Made by a program: the position numbers and the translations under genes | Part shown: piece by piece, positions 8,960 through 17,710 of the stretch | Numbering within the stretch: the stretch's first letter is position 1 | How the letters are laid out: each line of letters opens with the position of its first letter | The notes under the pieces: model-generated | Told to the model about the DNA's origin: nothing | The model's database searches: none | What the model saw: only the letters and a program-made list of their open reading frames with translations | Source of the DNA: Bacillus sp. FSL H8-0547 | GTDB taxonomy: Bacteria > Bacillota > Bacilli > Bacillales > Bacillaceae | DNA length: 64,000 bases | NCBI GenBank assembly: GCA_038002745.1 | Contig: JBBODD010000001.1 | Span: 3,162,001-3,226,000 of the forward strand | Direction of reading: 5' to 3'

Positions 8960-9436
8960 TTATTTTACGAGAACATTTACAATCTCGCTGAAGCTCATGC
9001 CTTTTTTTAGCTGGAATGTTCCCATGCGTACTTTTGTATGATAATTTCCGTTTATGACAAAATCGTTAAACTCGCTTGCTGATTCGATAACGCCTTCCTG
9101 TTCGAGAATGCGCGAAACATCAGATGTCGCCATGCCGTCTACAATTTTAAGGGTATAGTTTTCCTGCTGTGGTTTTTCTTCTGCAGGTTTTTCAGCCTGT
9201 TTTTGCTTTTCGATTAAAGCCTTTTCTTTAAAGGCGATCAATTCGTCATATTCTTTCGTATCAACAGCTGTCTGGCCATTTTTAATTAAGTATTCTTTGA
9301 TGTCATTTTCAGTTACTTCTCTATCGACAGTCACAGTCGCTTTATCGTTGGTTTCTCCGAAAAAGTGAGTGGCAGCGAGTACAGATGTGGAAAGAATCAT
9401 TCCTGCTGCGAACGATTGAAATCCTTTTCTGCTCAT
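8960..9436 (-). CDS. yqzC: YqzC, secreted or membrane-anchored MltG-like (YceG) domain protein
   Basis: 158 residues. A hydrophobic N-terminal segment (residues 8-23) is followed by a Lys/Glu/Gln-rich linker and a C-terminal module (about residues 94-158, TLKIVDGMATSDVSRILEQ) resembling the LysM-like substrate-recognition part of YceG/MltG proteins. The catalytic domain of MltG is absent, so it is unlikely to be a lytic transglycosylase. The start overlaps the end of yqzD by four bases, giving a coupled two-gene unit as in B. subtilis. Function is unknown. Confidence 0.8.
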   Translation of the reverse strand: MSRKGFQSFAAGMILSTSVLAATHFFGETNDKATVTVDREVTENDIKEYLIKNGQTAVDTKEYDELIAFKEKALIEKQKQAEKPAEEKPQQENYTLKIVDGMATSDVSRILEQEGVIESASEFNDFVINGNYHTKVRMGTFQLKKGMSFSEIVNVLVK

Positions 9437-9789
9437 GTTAGGACCCTCTCATTCTTTTTAAGAATGTCTCTGATTTCGTCCTCGCTTAAGTATTCAGAAC
9501 GTGCAATGGCTTCAGTGGATAATCCTTGATTATGCTTTAAAACAATGCGCTGAAGCGTTTGAGGATCAATTGAATCATAATCTGAAAGCTGAAGGCCGTT
9601 TTGCAGAATTTCTTCTTCTAAAACTCTGACTTTTTTCTTCAGCTTGTAGATCTCCTGCATAGATGATACGGACAGGTGCTCTACTTCCTGTTCAATGTCT
9701 TTAACGGAATCTCTCTGAAAAAATGAGACGCCAATTAAAAGGATGCTTACGGCAAAAAGGGCAATAATCATAATCTCCATTTTATTCAC
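9433..9789 (-). CDS. yqzD: YqzD, small membrane-anchored protein
   Basis: 118 residues. One N-terminal membrane helix (residues 4-23) is followed by a coiled-coil-like stretch (about 28-65) and a C-terminal region with helix-turn-helix character (IVLKHNQGLSTEAIARSEYLSEDEIRDIL). It is the first gene of a divergent pair with yqzC. Conserved among Bacillus; no function can be assigned from sequence. Confidence 0.78.
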   Translation of the reverse strand: MNKMEIMIIALFAVSILLIGVSFFQRDSVKDIEQEVEHLSVSSMQEIYKLKKKVRVLEEEILQNGLQLSDYDSIDPQTLQRIVLKHNQGLSTEAIARSEYLSEDEIRDILKKNERVLT

Positions 9790-9927
9790 CTTCTAATATT
9801 TTTTCCCTTTTTCTTTATACCACAAAAAGCTTAAGGACTAAAGGAAATTCGTAGATATTGTCGAAAATTGTCCCTATTGGATCAGCTTTTTTCCATTGCC
9901 GGATTTATGTCATAATAAGGAGAAAAA

Positions 9928-11664
9928 ATGGGTGTGCGGGAAATGCCAATGAATCAAGTGAAGAGAGGGGGAATAGCAGTGGAAATCATTCATGAAAAGG
10001 GGACAGGAATCAGTCTCGCCAGAAAACGGTCAGGTTTGTATGCAAGCTTGCATATTGATGAGCCGGATCAAAGGATTGTGTCCGCTCTATTCGGCAAAGC
10101 GTTTTCCCTCCTTGGAATTAAGATTCGCTTTTTCAGGCAGGCAGAAGGGTTTCTTGCTTATAAGGATATAGAACTGCAACATGAATGGCACGCATTCATT
10201 TCATACAGCGGAACGGAAGCAACCTACTTTGCCGATCTTGTCATTTATGATCAAAACAAGGAACTTACACTTGCAAGATCAGACTCCGTTGATGGAGAAA
10301 CCGGCAGCGGCAGCAGTTCAGATTGGCGATCGTCCTCTCCCAGGACGAACTGGGAACGCTGCTTTTCCGGATACACCTCCTATGGGAATGTTCCAGATGA
10401 AATAGATCCGCTAAAGTTTAAGGACATAAACACGAATATGCAGGATGTGGAGGAGATCAAAAGCACGCTCCACAAACTTCACGCTTCTGTTCTTATGATC
10501 TCAACAGAATATCCGCCAAATCTGATTGGCGGGCTTGGCCGTCATGTGCATGTCCTTGTTCAAGCCCTCGCTGAAAAAAAGAAAACAGTCATTCTATTAA
10601 CTGCTGCAGCAGATCACGCTCTGGCAGGCTATGAGAACCCGGCGCCTTTTCTGCACATATTCAGGTTAAAACCCCTGCATAAAACAAGCAATAGCCTTGA
10701 AGAGTGGGTGCTGAACATGAACTTTGCTTTCGTTCAGTTTTTGAAAAAAAACAGATGCCTCTCATTTGATCTTGTTCATGTACATGACTGGCTGACTGCC
10801 GGAGCCGGACGGGCTGTAAAGGAAGTATGGGGAGTTCCGCTTGCAGCGACCATACATGCGACAGAAATAGGGCGAAACGGGTCCGCATGCACCCGGCTGC
10901 AGAAACACATTACTATGGAAGAAAAAAGACTTGTTAAAGATTCTGACAGGGTCATCGTATGCAGCAAATATATGAAGAAACAGGCTGAAGACCAATTAGA
11001 AATGGCCCCAGGCAAGTCTGCGGTCATCTATAATGGAATAAATCCGCTGAAAAATAATATGAATGATAAAAATTCTAAAAACAAAAAACCTCTTTTTTTC
11101 TCTGGAGAGCCATATATATTTGCAGCGGGGCGGCTGGTCCCCGAAAAAGGATTCGGCGTGCTGCTTGCAGCCATGCCGGAAATTTTAAAGCGTTTTCCTG
11201 AAATTAGGCTTATGATTGCAGGAGATGGGCCGTTCCGCAGCGAATATGAAAAACTAGCGAAAGAATTGAACGTTCAAAATCATGTCATATTTCTTGGTTT
11301 TTTAGACGATGCACCTCTTCATATATTTTTTAAGAACTGTGAGATGACCGTTGTGCCAAGTTTGTATGAACCCTTTGGAATGATCTCCCTTGAGAGCATG
11401 GCAGCGGGGAAGCTTACAATTGCATCTGATACCGGCGGGCTTAAAGAAATCATCCGGCATAGAGAAAACGGTCTTTTATTTGAGCGGGGGAATTCGGAAG
11501 CTTTAACATCAGCTATCTTAGAGGCACTAACAAATAAAATATGGGCAGATCGCCTTGCGAAGGAAGGATTGTCTGACGTTTCGCGGCGTTTTTCCTATGA
11601 TCTGTTTGCAGAGCAAGTGATAGAAGTATATGAAGTGCTGAATTCCATAAAGACAAGGAGCTGA
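9928..11664 (+). CDS. DUF4912-fused GT4-type glycosyltransferase (glycogen-synthase-like)
   Basis: 578 residues. The N-terminal part (about residues 1-165) resembles DUF4912 ([17 protein letters not shown]). The rest is a GT-B glycosyltransferase with an N-terminal Rossmann half starting [20 protein letters not shown] and a C-terminal half carrying [18 protein letters not shown] and the nucleotide-sugar motif [20 protein letters not shown] with its conserved acidic residue. The ATG at 9928 follows AAGGAG. It is coupled at 5 nt to a nucleotidyltransferase gene, suggesting that one makes the NDP-sugar the other uses. The position corresponds to yqgL-yqgM in B. subtilis. The acceptor polysaccharide is unknown. 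Confidence 0.85.
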   Translation: MGVREMPMNQVKRGGIAVEIIHEKGTGISLARKRSGLYASLHIDEPDQRIVSALFGKAFSLLGIKIRFFRQAEGFLAYKDIELQHEWHAFISYSGTEATYFADLVIYDQNKELTLARSDSVDGETGSGSSSDWRSSSPRTNWERCFSGYTSYGNVPDEIDPLKFKDINTNMQDVEEIKSTLHKLHASVLMISTEYPPNLIGGLGRHVHVLVQALAEKKKTVILLTAAADHALAGYENPAPFLHIFRLKPLHKTSNSLEEWVLNMNFAFVQFLKKNRCLSFDLVHVHDWLTAGAGRAVKEVWGVPLAATIHATEIGRNGSACTRLQKHITMEEKRLVKDSDRVIVCSKYMKKQAEDQLEMAPGKSAVIYNGINPLKNNMNDKNSKNKKPLFFSGEPYIFAAGRLVPEKGFGVLLAAMPEILKRFPEIRLMIAGDGPFRSEYEKLAKELNVQNHVIFLGFLDDAPLHIFFKNCEMTVVPSLYEPFGMISLESMAAGKLTIASDTGGLKEIIRHRENGLLFERGNSEALTSAILEALTNKIWADRLAKEGLSDVSRRFSYDLFAEQVIEVYEVLNSIKTRS

Positions 11665-11669
11665 ATAAA

Positions 11670-12719
11670 GTGAAAGCTGTTATCCTCGCAGGCGGAGAAG
11701 GCTGCCGGCTCAGACCGCTTACAAATCATTGTCCAAAGCCGCTTGTGCCCATATTGAATAAGCCCGTACTGGAATATAGCCTTGAGCTTCTCAAAAGGCA
11801 TGGTATAGATGATGTTATTATGACCGTGCATTACTTGTCATCAGCCATCAGGTCCTATTTTGGAGACGGTTCGAAGTGGGGCATCAGAATCACATACAGT
11901 GAAGAGGAAATGCCTCTTGGCACAGCAGGGAGCGTCAAGCTTGCAGAAGAGCTTCTGACAGAACCCTTTCTTGTCATCAGCGGGGACATTCTGACCGATT
12001 TTGATTTAACAGCAGGCATTGATCATCATTTGTCACACGGTGCCGCTGCGACGATTTTCACAAAGCCGCTGGATCTCCCGATTGAATACGGAGTGCTGCT
12101 TTCAAAAGAAGCCCATATCAGCAGGATGTTTGAAAAACCGAAATGGAATGACCTTTCGGACCACTCCATCAATACGGGAATCTATATTTTCAATCCAAGC
12201 ATTTTCTCTTATCTGGAAGAGTTTGCATGCAGTGACTTCAGCAATGATCTATTTCCTGAAATGATCCGAAATAAAGAAACCATCTCCCTTTTCAGAGCGG
12301 ATGGGTACTGGTCGGATATTGGAACTCTCTCAAATTACCGCGAAGCACAATTTGATATGCTTGAACATCGGGTGAACCTGGCCCCAAAAGGAAAAGAGAT
12401 TGCCAAGGGCATCTGGATGGAGGACGGTGTTACCATTCACGATGATGTAACCTTGAAGGGACCAATCTATATCAGCAGCAATACGATTATACATGAAGGG
12501 GCTACAGTGGGTCCTCACACTGTATTGTCTGAATCAGCCATCATCCACGAAAAATCTTCCGTTACACATTCCATTCTGTGGGAAAACAGCTATGTAGGAA
12601 AATCGTGCAGTCTTGGCGGGATGATCGGGCAGTGCCAGATTCAGGATCACTCAGCTCTCGCAGATATGAATGAAGAGACGGCAAATGCCTGGCAGGAGTA
12701 CACGAAAAAAAATTCCTAA
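11670..12719 (+). CDS. NDP-sugar pyrophosphorylase (ManC/GlmU-like nucleotidyltransferase)
   Basis: 349 residues, GTG start. The N-terminal nucleotidyltransferase domain begins [18 protein letters not shown] with the downstream [11 protein letters not shown] motif. [10 protein letters not shown] provides the metal-binding Asp, and the domain ends around GYWSDIGT (about residue 212). The C-terminal third has spaced hexapeptide-type repeats (about residues 245-335), consistent with a left-handed beta-helix. Such enzymes make an NDP-sugar from a sugar-1-phosphate and NTP. Mannose-1-phosphate guanylyl- or glucose-1-phosphate transferase activity are both possible. It forms a two-gene operon with the upstream glycosyltransferase. 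Confidence 0.87.
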   Translation: MKAVILAGGEGCRLRPLTNHCPKPLVPILNKPVLEYSLELLKRHGIDDVIMTVHYLSSAIRSYFGDGSKWGIRITYSEEEMPLGTAGSVKLAEELLTEPFLVISGDILTDFDLTAGIDHHLSHGAAATIFTKPLDLPIEYGVLLSKEAHISRMFEKPKWNDLSDHSINTGIYIFNPSIFSYLEEFACSDFSNDLFPEMIRNKETISLFRADGYWSDIGTLSNYREAQFDMLEHRVNLAPKGKEIAKGIWMEDGVTIHDDVTLKGPIYISSNTIIHEGATVGPHTVLSESAIIHEKSSVTHSILWENSYVGKSCSLGGMIGQCQIQDHSALADMNEETANAWQEYTKKNS

Positions 12720-12828
12720 CATCTGTATGAAATAAAATATGAAAATAATGTGGCATTTATTTTTTAAAAATGCTATTATAGTTAAGTCTGATTTAGTATA
12801 AGTTTTTTCAGTTTGGAGGGAAATCAAC

Positions 12829-12978
12829 ATGCGCGTTAATCTTACATTGGCTTGCACAGAATGCGGCGAACGTAATTACATTTCTAAAAAGAATAAACGT
12901 AATAACCCTGATCGTATGGAGCTTAAAAAATACTGCTCTAGAGAGAAAAAGGTTACATTGCACCGCGAAACAAAGTAA
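12829..12978 (+). CDS. rpmG: 50S ribosomal protein L33
   Basis: 49 residues, [16 protein letters not shown] to LHRETK, with a GGAGGG binding site eight bases before the ATG. It has the first zinc-knuckle pair (C9, C12) but only one Cys in the second half (C36, in YCSREKK), so it does not carry a full CxxC...CxxC ribbon. It is a component of the large ribosomal subunit. It lies before yqgN, as rpmGA does in B. subtilis. A TATTAT-like -10 is present near 12773-12778, and a terminator follows the stop. Confidence 0.96.
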   Translation: MRVNLTLACTECGERNYISKKNKRNNPDRMELKKYCSREKKVTLHRETK

Positions 12979-12980
12979 GC

Positions 12981-13012
12981 AGCAGGAATTTTTTCCTTGC
13001 TGTTTTTTTTTT
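12981..13012 (+). terminator. Terminator after rpmG
   Basis: The stem AGCAGGAA/TTCCTTGCT (one bulge) is followed by ten T residues. Confidence 0.85.
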
Positions 13013-13042
13013 ACGCGAATTTTAGCAAAGGGAGAATGGCTG

Positions 13043-13609
13043 ATGCTGAAAAAAACATTGAGAAAACAAATGCTGGACCAAATGTCGGAGATGAACCCTG
13101 ATACATACAGGAGCCTTTGCGGGCGTATACATAAACAACTCTTTCAATCCTCCTGTTGGAAAGACAGCAAGACGATTGGCATTACAATCTCACGCGGCAT
13201 GGAAGTTGACACAAATAGTATCATTGAAAAAGCGCTGCAGATGAACAAGCGTGTAGCTATTCCGAGATGCTTGCCGAAAACCAGGGAAATGGAATTTCGC
13301 ACGTATACATCAGAAGATCAGCTGGAGATTGTTTATTACGGCTTGAAGGAACCCGCTGTTTCAAAAACATCCTTAGTGACGCCTGACGAAATGGATCTTC
13401 TATTTGTTCCCGGGGTTTGTTTTAGCAAATTGGGGTACCGGATCGGCTACGGTGGAGGCTATTATGACCGGTATCTTCCTTCATTTGGCGGGATGACGGT
13501 CTCTCTTGCCTTTTCTGAACAAATTCTGCCTGAGCTTCCTGCTGAACATCATGATATTCCGGTCAGGAAGATCATAACTGAAGATGAGGTGATCATGACA
13601 AGTGGCTGA
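13043..13609 (+). CDS. yqgN: 5-formyltetrahydrofolate cyclo-ligase
   Basis: 188 residues. The N-terminal basic segment LRKQMLDQM and the C-terminal motif GYRIGYGGGYYDRYL (ATP and folate binding) are diagnostic of the MTHFS family, which converts 5-formyl-THF to 5,10-methenyl-THF with ATP. Length is normal for the family. Its end overlaps the start of the next gene by eight bases, so they are probably cotranscribed. It corresponds to yqgN of B. subtilis. Confidence 0.93.
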   Translation: MLKKTLRKQMLDQMSEMNPDTYRSLCGRIHKQLFQSSCWKDSKTIGITISRGMEVDTNSIIEKALQMNKRVAIPRCLPKTREMEFRTYTSEDQLEIVYYGLKEPAVSKTSLVTPDEMDLLFVPGVCFSKLGYRIGYGGGYYDRYLPSFGGMTVSLAFSEQILPELPAEHHDIPVRKIITEDEVIMTSG

Positions 13610-14372
13610 TCTTTCAATTGCCATTCTGTTTATTCTGGGCATTTCTGCTGCAGGATTTAAGCTGAAGTCTTTAACGCTTGGCGGTGCAGCGGCAGCGGCT
13701 TGTACCGGCGTCTCCATTTATGCAGGCTTTGGATATCCGGGACTGATATTGCTGGGCGTCTTTTTTGGAAGCTCAAGCTTATGGAGCAAGTACAAGCGGA
13801 ATCAAAAAGCGAGTGTTGAAGAGATGCTTTTTAAAGGAGACCAAAGGGATGCCGTTCAAGTGTTTGCAAATGGAGGTGCTGCCTCACTTTTAAGTATTCT
13901 GTATGCATTTTTTCCGTTTGAGGGGGGATTTGCTGTCTACAGCGCTGCAATTGCTGCTGCAAATGCTGACACCTGGGCTTCAGAGATTGGAACATTGAGC
14001 AGAAAGAAGCCGAGAATGATTTTTTCCTTTAAACAAGTGGAGAAAGGAACATCAGGCGCAGTCAGCGTTCTCGGCACAGCAGCCGCAGCGGCAGGATCCG
14101 GGCTGATAGCGCTTTGCGCATATGCAGTTTTTGCCCTTGAGCCTAAAGAATTCTATCTGATCTTTCTTATAGGCTTTGCCGGAAATCTGCTGGATACTTT
14201 TCTCGGTGCGGCAGTTCAGGTACAGTTTCAATGCCCTTCATGCGGAAAAGTAACAGAAAAAAAGATGCACTGCGGTACGGAAGGAGTGAAAACCGGCGGC
14301 TTTCTTGATAATGATGCCGTTAATTTCACCGCGATCCTTGGTGCAGCTGTGCTTGTATTTCTTTTTTATTGA
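13602..14372 (+). CDS. DUF92 family membrane protein
   Basis: 256 residues, GTG start overlapping yqgN by eight bases. There are about six hydrophobic segments. The family signature NADTWASEIGTLSRKKPRMI lies around residues 125-145, with a Cys/His cluster (CPSCGK...HCG) near residue 207. DUF92 includes plant VTE6 phytyl-phosphate kinase, so a polyprenyl-phosphate (CTP-dependent) kinase role is possible. This is family-level inference only. B. subtilis has no such gene here. Confidence 0.83.
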   Translation: MADLSIAILFILGISAAGFKLKSLTLGGAAAAACTGVSIYAGFGYPGLILLGVFFGSSSLWSKYKRNQKASVEEMLFKGDQRDAVQVFANGGAASLLSILYAFFPFEGGFAVYSAAIAAANADTWASEIGTLSRKKPRMIFSFKQVEKGTSGAVSVLGTAAAAAGSGLIALCAYAVFALEPKEFYLIFLIGFAGNLLDTFLGAAVQVQFQCPSCGKVTEKKMHCGTEGVKTGGFLDNDAVNFTAILGAAVLVFLFY

Positions 14373-14439
14373 CCGAAAGTGAATGATGTATGGATAAAAC
14401 CGTGATCTCCCGCAGAGAGTAATAGCAGGAGGGATGATC

Positions 14440-14616
14440 ATGCGAAAGGTGAATTCTGTACTTTTGACTATACTCGGAGCTCTTGTCTTTTATCAGTACC
14501 GCTACAGGCTGATGAATGCCGTTCTGAGCAGCCCGGCCATCCGGCACCAATTTATACAGCTGTCGATGAGGATACCGTTTATCCGAAATAAGTTTATGTT
14601 CCGTGTTTTCCGCTGA
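14440..14616 (+). CDS. Small conserved protein at the yqgO position
   Basis: 58 residues, MRKVNSVLL to MFRVFR. One hydrophobic N-terminal stretch (about residues 5-18) is followed by a strongly basic, helical remainder. The ATG at 14440 is preferred over 14434 because AGGAGGG abuts the latter with no spacing. A terminator follows. It occupies the place of yqgO before gluP in B. subtilis, but I cannot confirm homology by eye. Confidence 0.7.
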   Translation: MRKVNSVLLTILGALVFYQYRYRLMNAVLSSPAIRHQFIQLSMRIPFIRNKFMFRVFR

Positions 14617-14617
14617 A

Positions 14618-14645
14618 AAGCGCCTCCTGCAGGTGCTTTTTTGTC
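14618..14645 (+). terminator. Terminator after the small gene at 14440
   Basis: The stem AGCGCCT/AGGTGCT (one G-T pair) is followed by six T residues. Confidence 0.8.
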
Positions 14646-14806
14646 TTTTTGCAGACATATACTTAATCACAGGCATCAGAAAGACCTCTGGAACACCTGT
14701 TGTGCAGGCGGATTTGCAGGCTTCATCAGATTAAGGAACAGGCGCTTTTCTTAACAGGGATGCATGGAGTTGGTATACTATATTTAAAAAGGTCGGAGAG
14801 AAGCAT

Positions 14807-15976
14807 ATGGGAATGAGGCAGGAACAGTTTTTCTGGAAATATGTTCATGATGCTGTCACGCGGCATAACGATCAGATCATCCGTCTTTCGGACGATGATC
14901 AAGAAGTGCTGCTTGCTCCAAATAAAAATAAAGAGTTTCAGCTTATCCGCATCCTGCAGATTGACCTGGACTGGGGCAGTCAGCTTCAGCAGGATATCGA
15001 GAGAACCGCATTCAGAATGGATAGGCTTCGCGCGCAAACATTCAAGCACCCTGTCCAGCTTCTGAATATTTATCTCTCTCCCTATCCGCCTGTCGATGAT
15101 TGGGAACACCGGACCCAAAAACCGCATCAGGAAGGAAAAATAACCATTAAATCGGTTGTTATCCATAAAGACAATGAGCAGAAGATGATTGACTATCTTG
15201 GAGCGCTGCTTGGGAAAAGGCTGTCGTTTTTAGAAGATGCAGAAGAAGCAGACATAAGCTTGTTAAAGAAGGAGGCCATCTTTCATTCAAACAAGAAAGC
15301 GAATGAAGAAAGGCAGCTTTTCCGTTATGGAAAACCTCTTTTCACCTATTTGTTTATCGGTTTGCAGGTCGGCATGTTTATGCTTCTTGAAGCTTCAGGA
15401 GGCAGCCAAAACCCTCAAACGCTTGTTGACTATGGGGCGAAATACAACCCGCTGCTTGCTGACGGGGAATGGTGGCGTTTGTTCACCCCCATTCTTCTTC
15501 ACATCGGAATCCTTCATCTGCTGATGAATACACTGGCGCTTCTTTATATAGGGGGTGCGGTTGAAAGGATGTACGGGTCTGTAAGGTTTCTGCTTATTTA
15601 CTTGTTTGCGGGAGCATCAGGAACGCTCGCAAGCTTTGCATTCAGTCCTTCTATATCCGCCGGGGCCTCAGGCGCCATTTTTGGTTGTTTCGGAGCCTTG
15701 CTCTATATGGGTATTGCCAAGCCTAAGCTGTTTTTCAGGACAATTGGAACAAATGTCATCTTCATTATCGTTTTGAATCTTCTCTTTGGCTTTGTATTTC
15801 CCGGAGTGGATAACGCCGGTCATATCGGAGGTCTTGCAGGAGGATTTCTTGCAGCTTTGATGGTGCAGCTGCCCAAACAGAAGAAATGGGGACTGCGGCT
15901 GACAGGAGCTGTTCTTGCATTGTTTTTTACAGGGGGGCTGTATCTTTACGGTTCACTTCTGATAAATGGATTGTAG
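14807..15976 (+). CDS. gluP: Rhomboid family intramembrane serine protease GluP
   Basis: 389 residues. A soluble N-terminal domain (about 1-175) is followed by a rhomboid core with six or seven helices. The catalytic dyad is visible: S288 in GASGAIFG and H339 in NAGHIGGLAGG; HLLMNTLALLYIGG is the helix-2 motif. GluP cleaves membrane proteins within the lipid bilayer. The chain ends shortly after the last helix (LYLYGSLLINGL), whereas B. subtilis GluP is about 507 residues with C-terminal TPR repeats, so that domain is missing here. It precedes yqgQ and glcK. Confidence 0.92.
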   Translation: MGMRQEQFFWKYVHDAVTRHNDQIIRLSDDDQEVLLAPNKNKEFQLIRILQIDLDWGSQLQQDIERTAFRMDRLRAQTFKHPVQLLNIYLSPYPPVDDWEHRTQKPHQEGKITIKSVVIHKDNEQKMIDYLGALLGKRLSFLEDAEEADISLLKKEAIFHSNKKANEERQLFRYGKPLFTYLFIGLQVGMFMLLEASGGSQNPQTLVDYGAKYNPLLADGEWWRLFTPILLHIGILHLLMNTLALLYIGGAVERMYGSVRFLLIYLFAGASGTLASFAFSPSISAGASGAIFGCFGALLYMGIAKPKLFFRTIGTNVIFIIVLNLLFGFVFPGVDNAGHIGGLAGGFLAALMVQLPKQKKWGLRLTGAVLALFFTGGLYLYGSLLINGL

Positions 15977-15977
15977 C

Positions 15978-16001
15978 GAAGAGCGGTTCCGCTCTTTTTT
16001 T
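15978..16001 (+). terminator. Terminator after gluP
   Basis: The stem AAGAGCGG/CCGCTCTT has a very short loop and is followed by T residues. Confidence 0.85.
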
Positions 16002-16121
16002 GTTCCCTTAAAAATATGTTCTAGTTTTGAATTTTAAAATATCCTCTTGACGGAAAGTGACATTCCTTTATACTTTTATGTAGGTTCATGCAGAATATCT
16101 TTGAAATGAGCAGGTGTATTG

Positions 16122-16322
16122 ATGAAAACGATTTACGATATTCAGCAGTTTCTAAAAAAAATGGGAACAATCATATATATTGGAGACAGAGCAGCTGATC
16201 TTGAACTGATGGAAATGGAAATCAGGCAAATATATGAATCAAACCTAATGGACGTAAAGGACTACCAAATGGCGATCCTGCTTCTGAGGCAGGAAAGGCA
16301 GCGGGTTCTTGAAAAGAAATAG
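16122..16322 (+). CDS. yqgQ: YqgQ (DUF910 family)
   Basis: 66 residues, helical and cytosolic, from MKTIYDIQQFLKKMG to RVLEKK. The ATG at 16122 has AGGTG five bases upstream; the in-frame TTG one codon earlier is less well placed. YqgQ is a conserved Bacillales protein of unknown function that almost always precedes glucokinase, as here (68 bases), so cotranscription with glcK is likely. Confidence 0.85.
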   Translation: MKTIYDIQQFLKKMGTIIYIGDRAADLELMEMEIRQIYESNLMDVKDYQMAILLLRQERQRVLEKK

Positions 16323-16389
16323 TTCCTGTTGTTTTAAATGATTGTGCAAACGGTTTCTCAAAGACTACAACAAAAAAGGATGACATATT

Positions 16390-17358
16390 ATGACAGATAA
16401 ATGGCTGGTTGGAATAGATCTTGGCGGTACAACAATTAAAATGGCATTTATCAGCCATTACGGCGAAATGATTGAAAAGTGGGAGATCCCTACAGATAAA
16501 AGCGGAAAAACCATTACGACAGATATTGCAAAGGCCATTGACGCCAAACTTGCAGAACTTGGCCAGACAAAAGCAAAGCTTGCCGGCATCGGAATGGGTG
16601 CACCCGGACCTGTGAATTTAGAAACAGGACTTGTGTATGAAACTGTGAACCTTGGCTGGAAGAACTACCCGCTAAAACATCATCTTGAAATTGAAACAGG
16701 CCTTAGAGCCGTTATTGACAACGATGCAAACATCGCAGCGATCGGCGAGATGTGGAAGGGAGCCGGAGACGGAGCGACGGATGTTATTTGTGTAACGCTT
16801 GGCACAGGAGTCGGCGGCGGCATCATTTCAAACGGAACTGTTGTGCATGGTGTAAACGGTGCAGGGGGAGAAATAGGGCACATTACCTCTGTGACTGAAG
16901 GCGGAGCACCTTGCAACTGCGGAAAAGAAGGCTGTTTAGAGACAATTGCATCTGCAACGGGCATTGTAAGACTTGCCGTTGAAAAACTGAGCGAAAGTGA
17001 TGCGCATAGCAGCCTCAGAACCCTTTATGCTGAAAATGGCAGCATTTCGTCTAGAGATGTCTTTGAAGCTTCTGAACAGGGTGATGCTCTTGCAACGGAA
17101 GTTGTTGAGTATATTACGAAACAGCTTGGTCTTGCACTTGCAAACCTTTCAAACGGTCTGAATCCGGAGAAGATTGTAATCGGCGGAGGAGTTTCAAGAG
17201 CTGGAGAGCACTTAAGAAAAAACACAGAAAAGTATTTCAAGCGTTATGCATTCCCGCGTGTGGCTGAAGGCGCGTCTATATCCATTGCAACTCTTGGCAA
17301 TGATGCGGGCGTTATTGGCGGAGCGTGGCTTGTAAAAACAAAACTTTCCGCGGTTTAA
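16390..17358 (+). CDS. glcK: Glucokinase, ROK family
   Basis: 322 residues. The phosphate-binding motif [13 protein letters not shown] is at the N-terminus. [11 protein letters not shown] provides the catalytic Asp (about residue 115), and [12 protein letters not shown] follows. The ROK zinc site is [22 protein letters not shown]. It phosphorylates glucose to glucose-6-phosphate with ATP in the cytosol. It matches yqgR/glcK in place and size, and a strong terminator follows. Confidence 0.96.
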   Translation: MTDKWLVGIDLGGTTIKMAFISHYGEMIEKWEIPTDKSGKTITTDIAKAIDAKLAELGQTKAKLAGIGMGAPGPVNLETGLVYETVNLGWKNYPLKHHLEIETGLRAVIDNDANIAAIGEMWKGAGDGATDVICVTLGTGVGGGIISNGTVVHGVNGAGGEIGHITSVTEGGAPCNCGKEGCLETIASATGIVRLAVEKLSESDAHSSLRTLYAENGSISSRDVFEASEQGDALATEVVEYITKQLGLALANLSNGLNPEKIVIGGGVSRAGEHLRKNTEKYFKRYAFPRVAEGASISIATLGNDAGVIGGAWLVKTKLSAV

Positions 17359-17388
17359 TCGCATATAAAAACCCGGGCAAGCAATACT

Positions 17389-17425
17389 AAAAGGAGCCTT
17401 ATCAAAGCAGATAAGGCTCCTTTCT
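17389..17425 (+). terminator. Terminator after glcK
   Basis: A 14-bp stem, AAAGGAGCCTTATC/GATAAGGCTCCTTT, with a short loop and weak T-run. The remaining sequence to 17710 is AT-rich and probably holds the promoter of the next gene; I see no clear operator in it. Confidence 0.8.
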
Positions 17426-17710
17426 TATTTTAAAGAATATTCAGAAGATATTTACTTTGGCATTTTTGAAACCTTTTTGGGTTTTATACGTCTAACTATA
17501 GGGTAAAACGAATAAGCTGAACAACATTACAATTCTATCATCCTATTGTAAGCTAAGTGTTAAAAACGATTGATTTTTTGTTAAAGAAGTATTAAGATAT
17601 GGTTTAGTTGTTTAATCTGCCTAATTTATGGAAATTAAAGAGAATTTAAAAAAATAAAAAAAAAACGAAATCTTGACTGCGCAGGTTCTAACGAATGAGG
17701 AGGTTATGAA

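Noticed and set aside
9859-9865. Spo0A box upstream of the glycosyltransferase operon
   Set aside because: TGTCGAA is only seven bases and also appears at 1858 and 43690 without a sporulation context; too weak alone.
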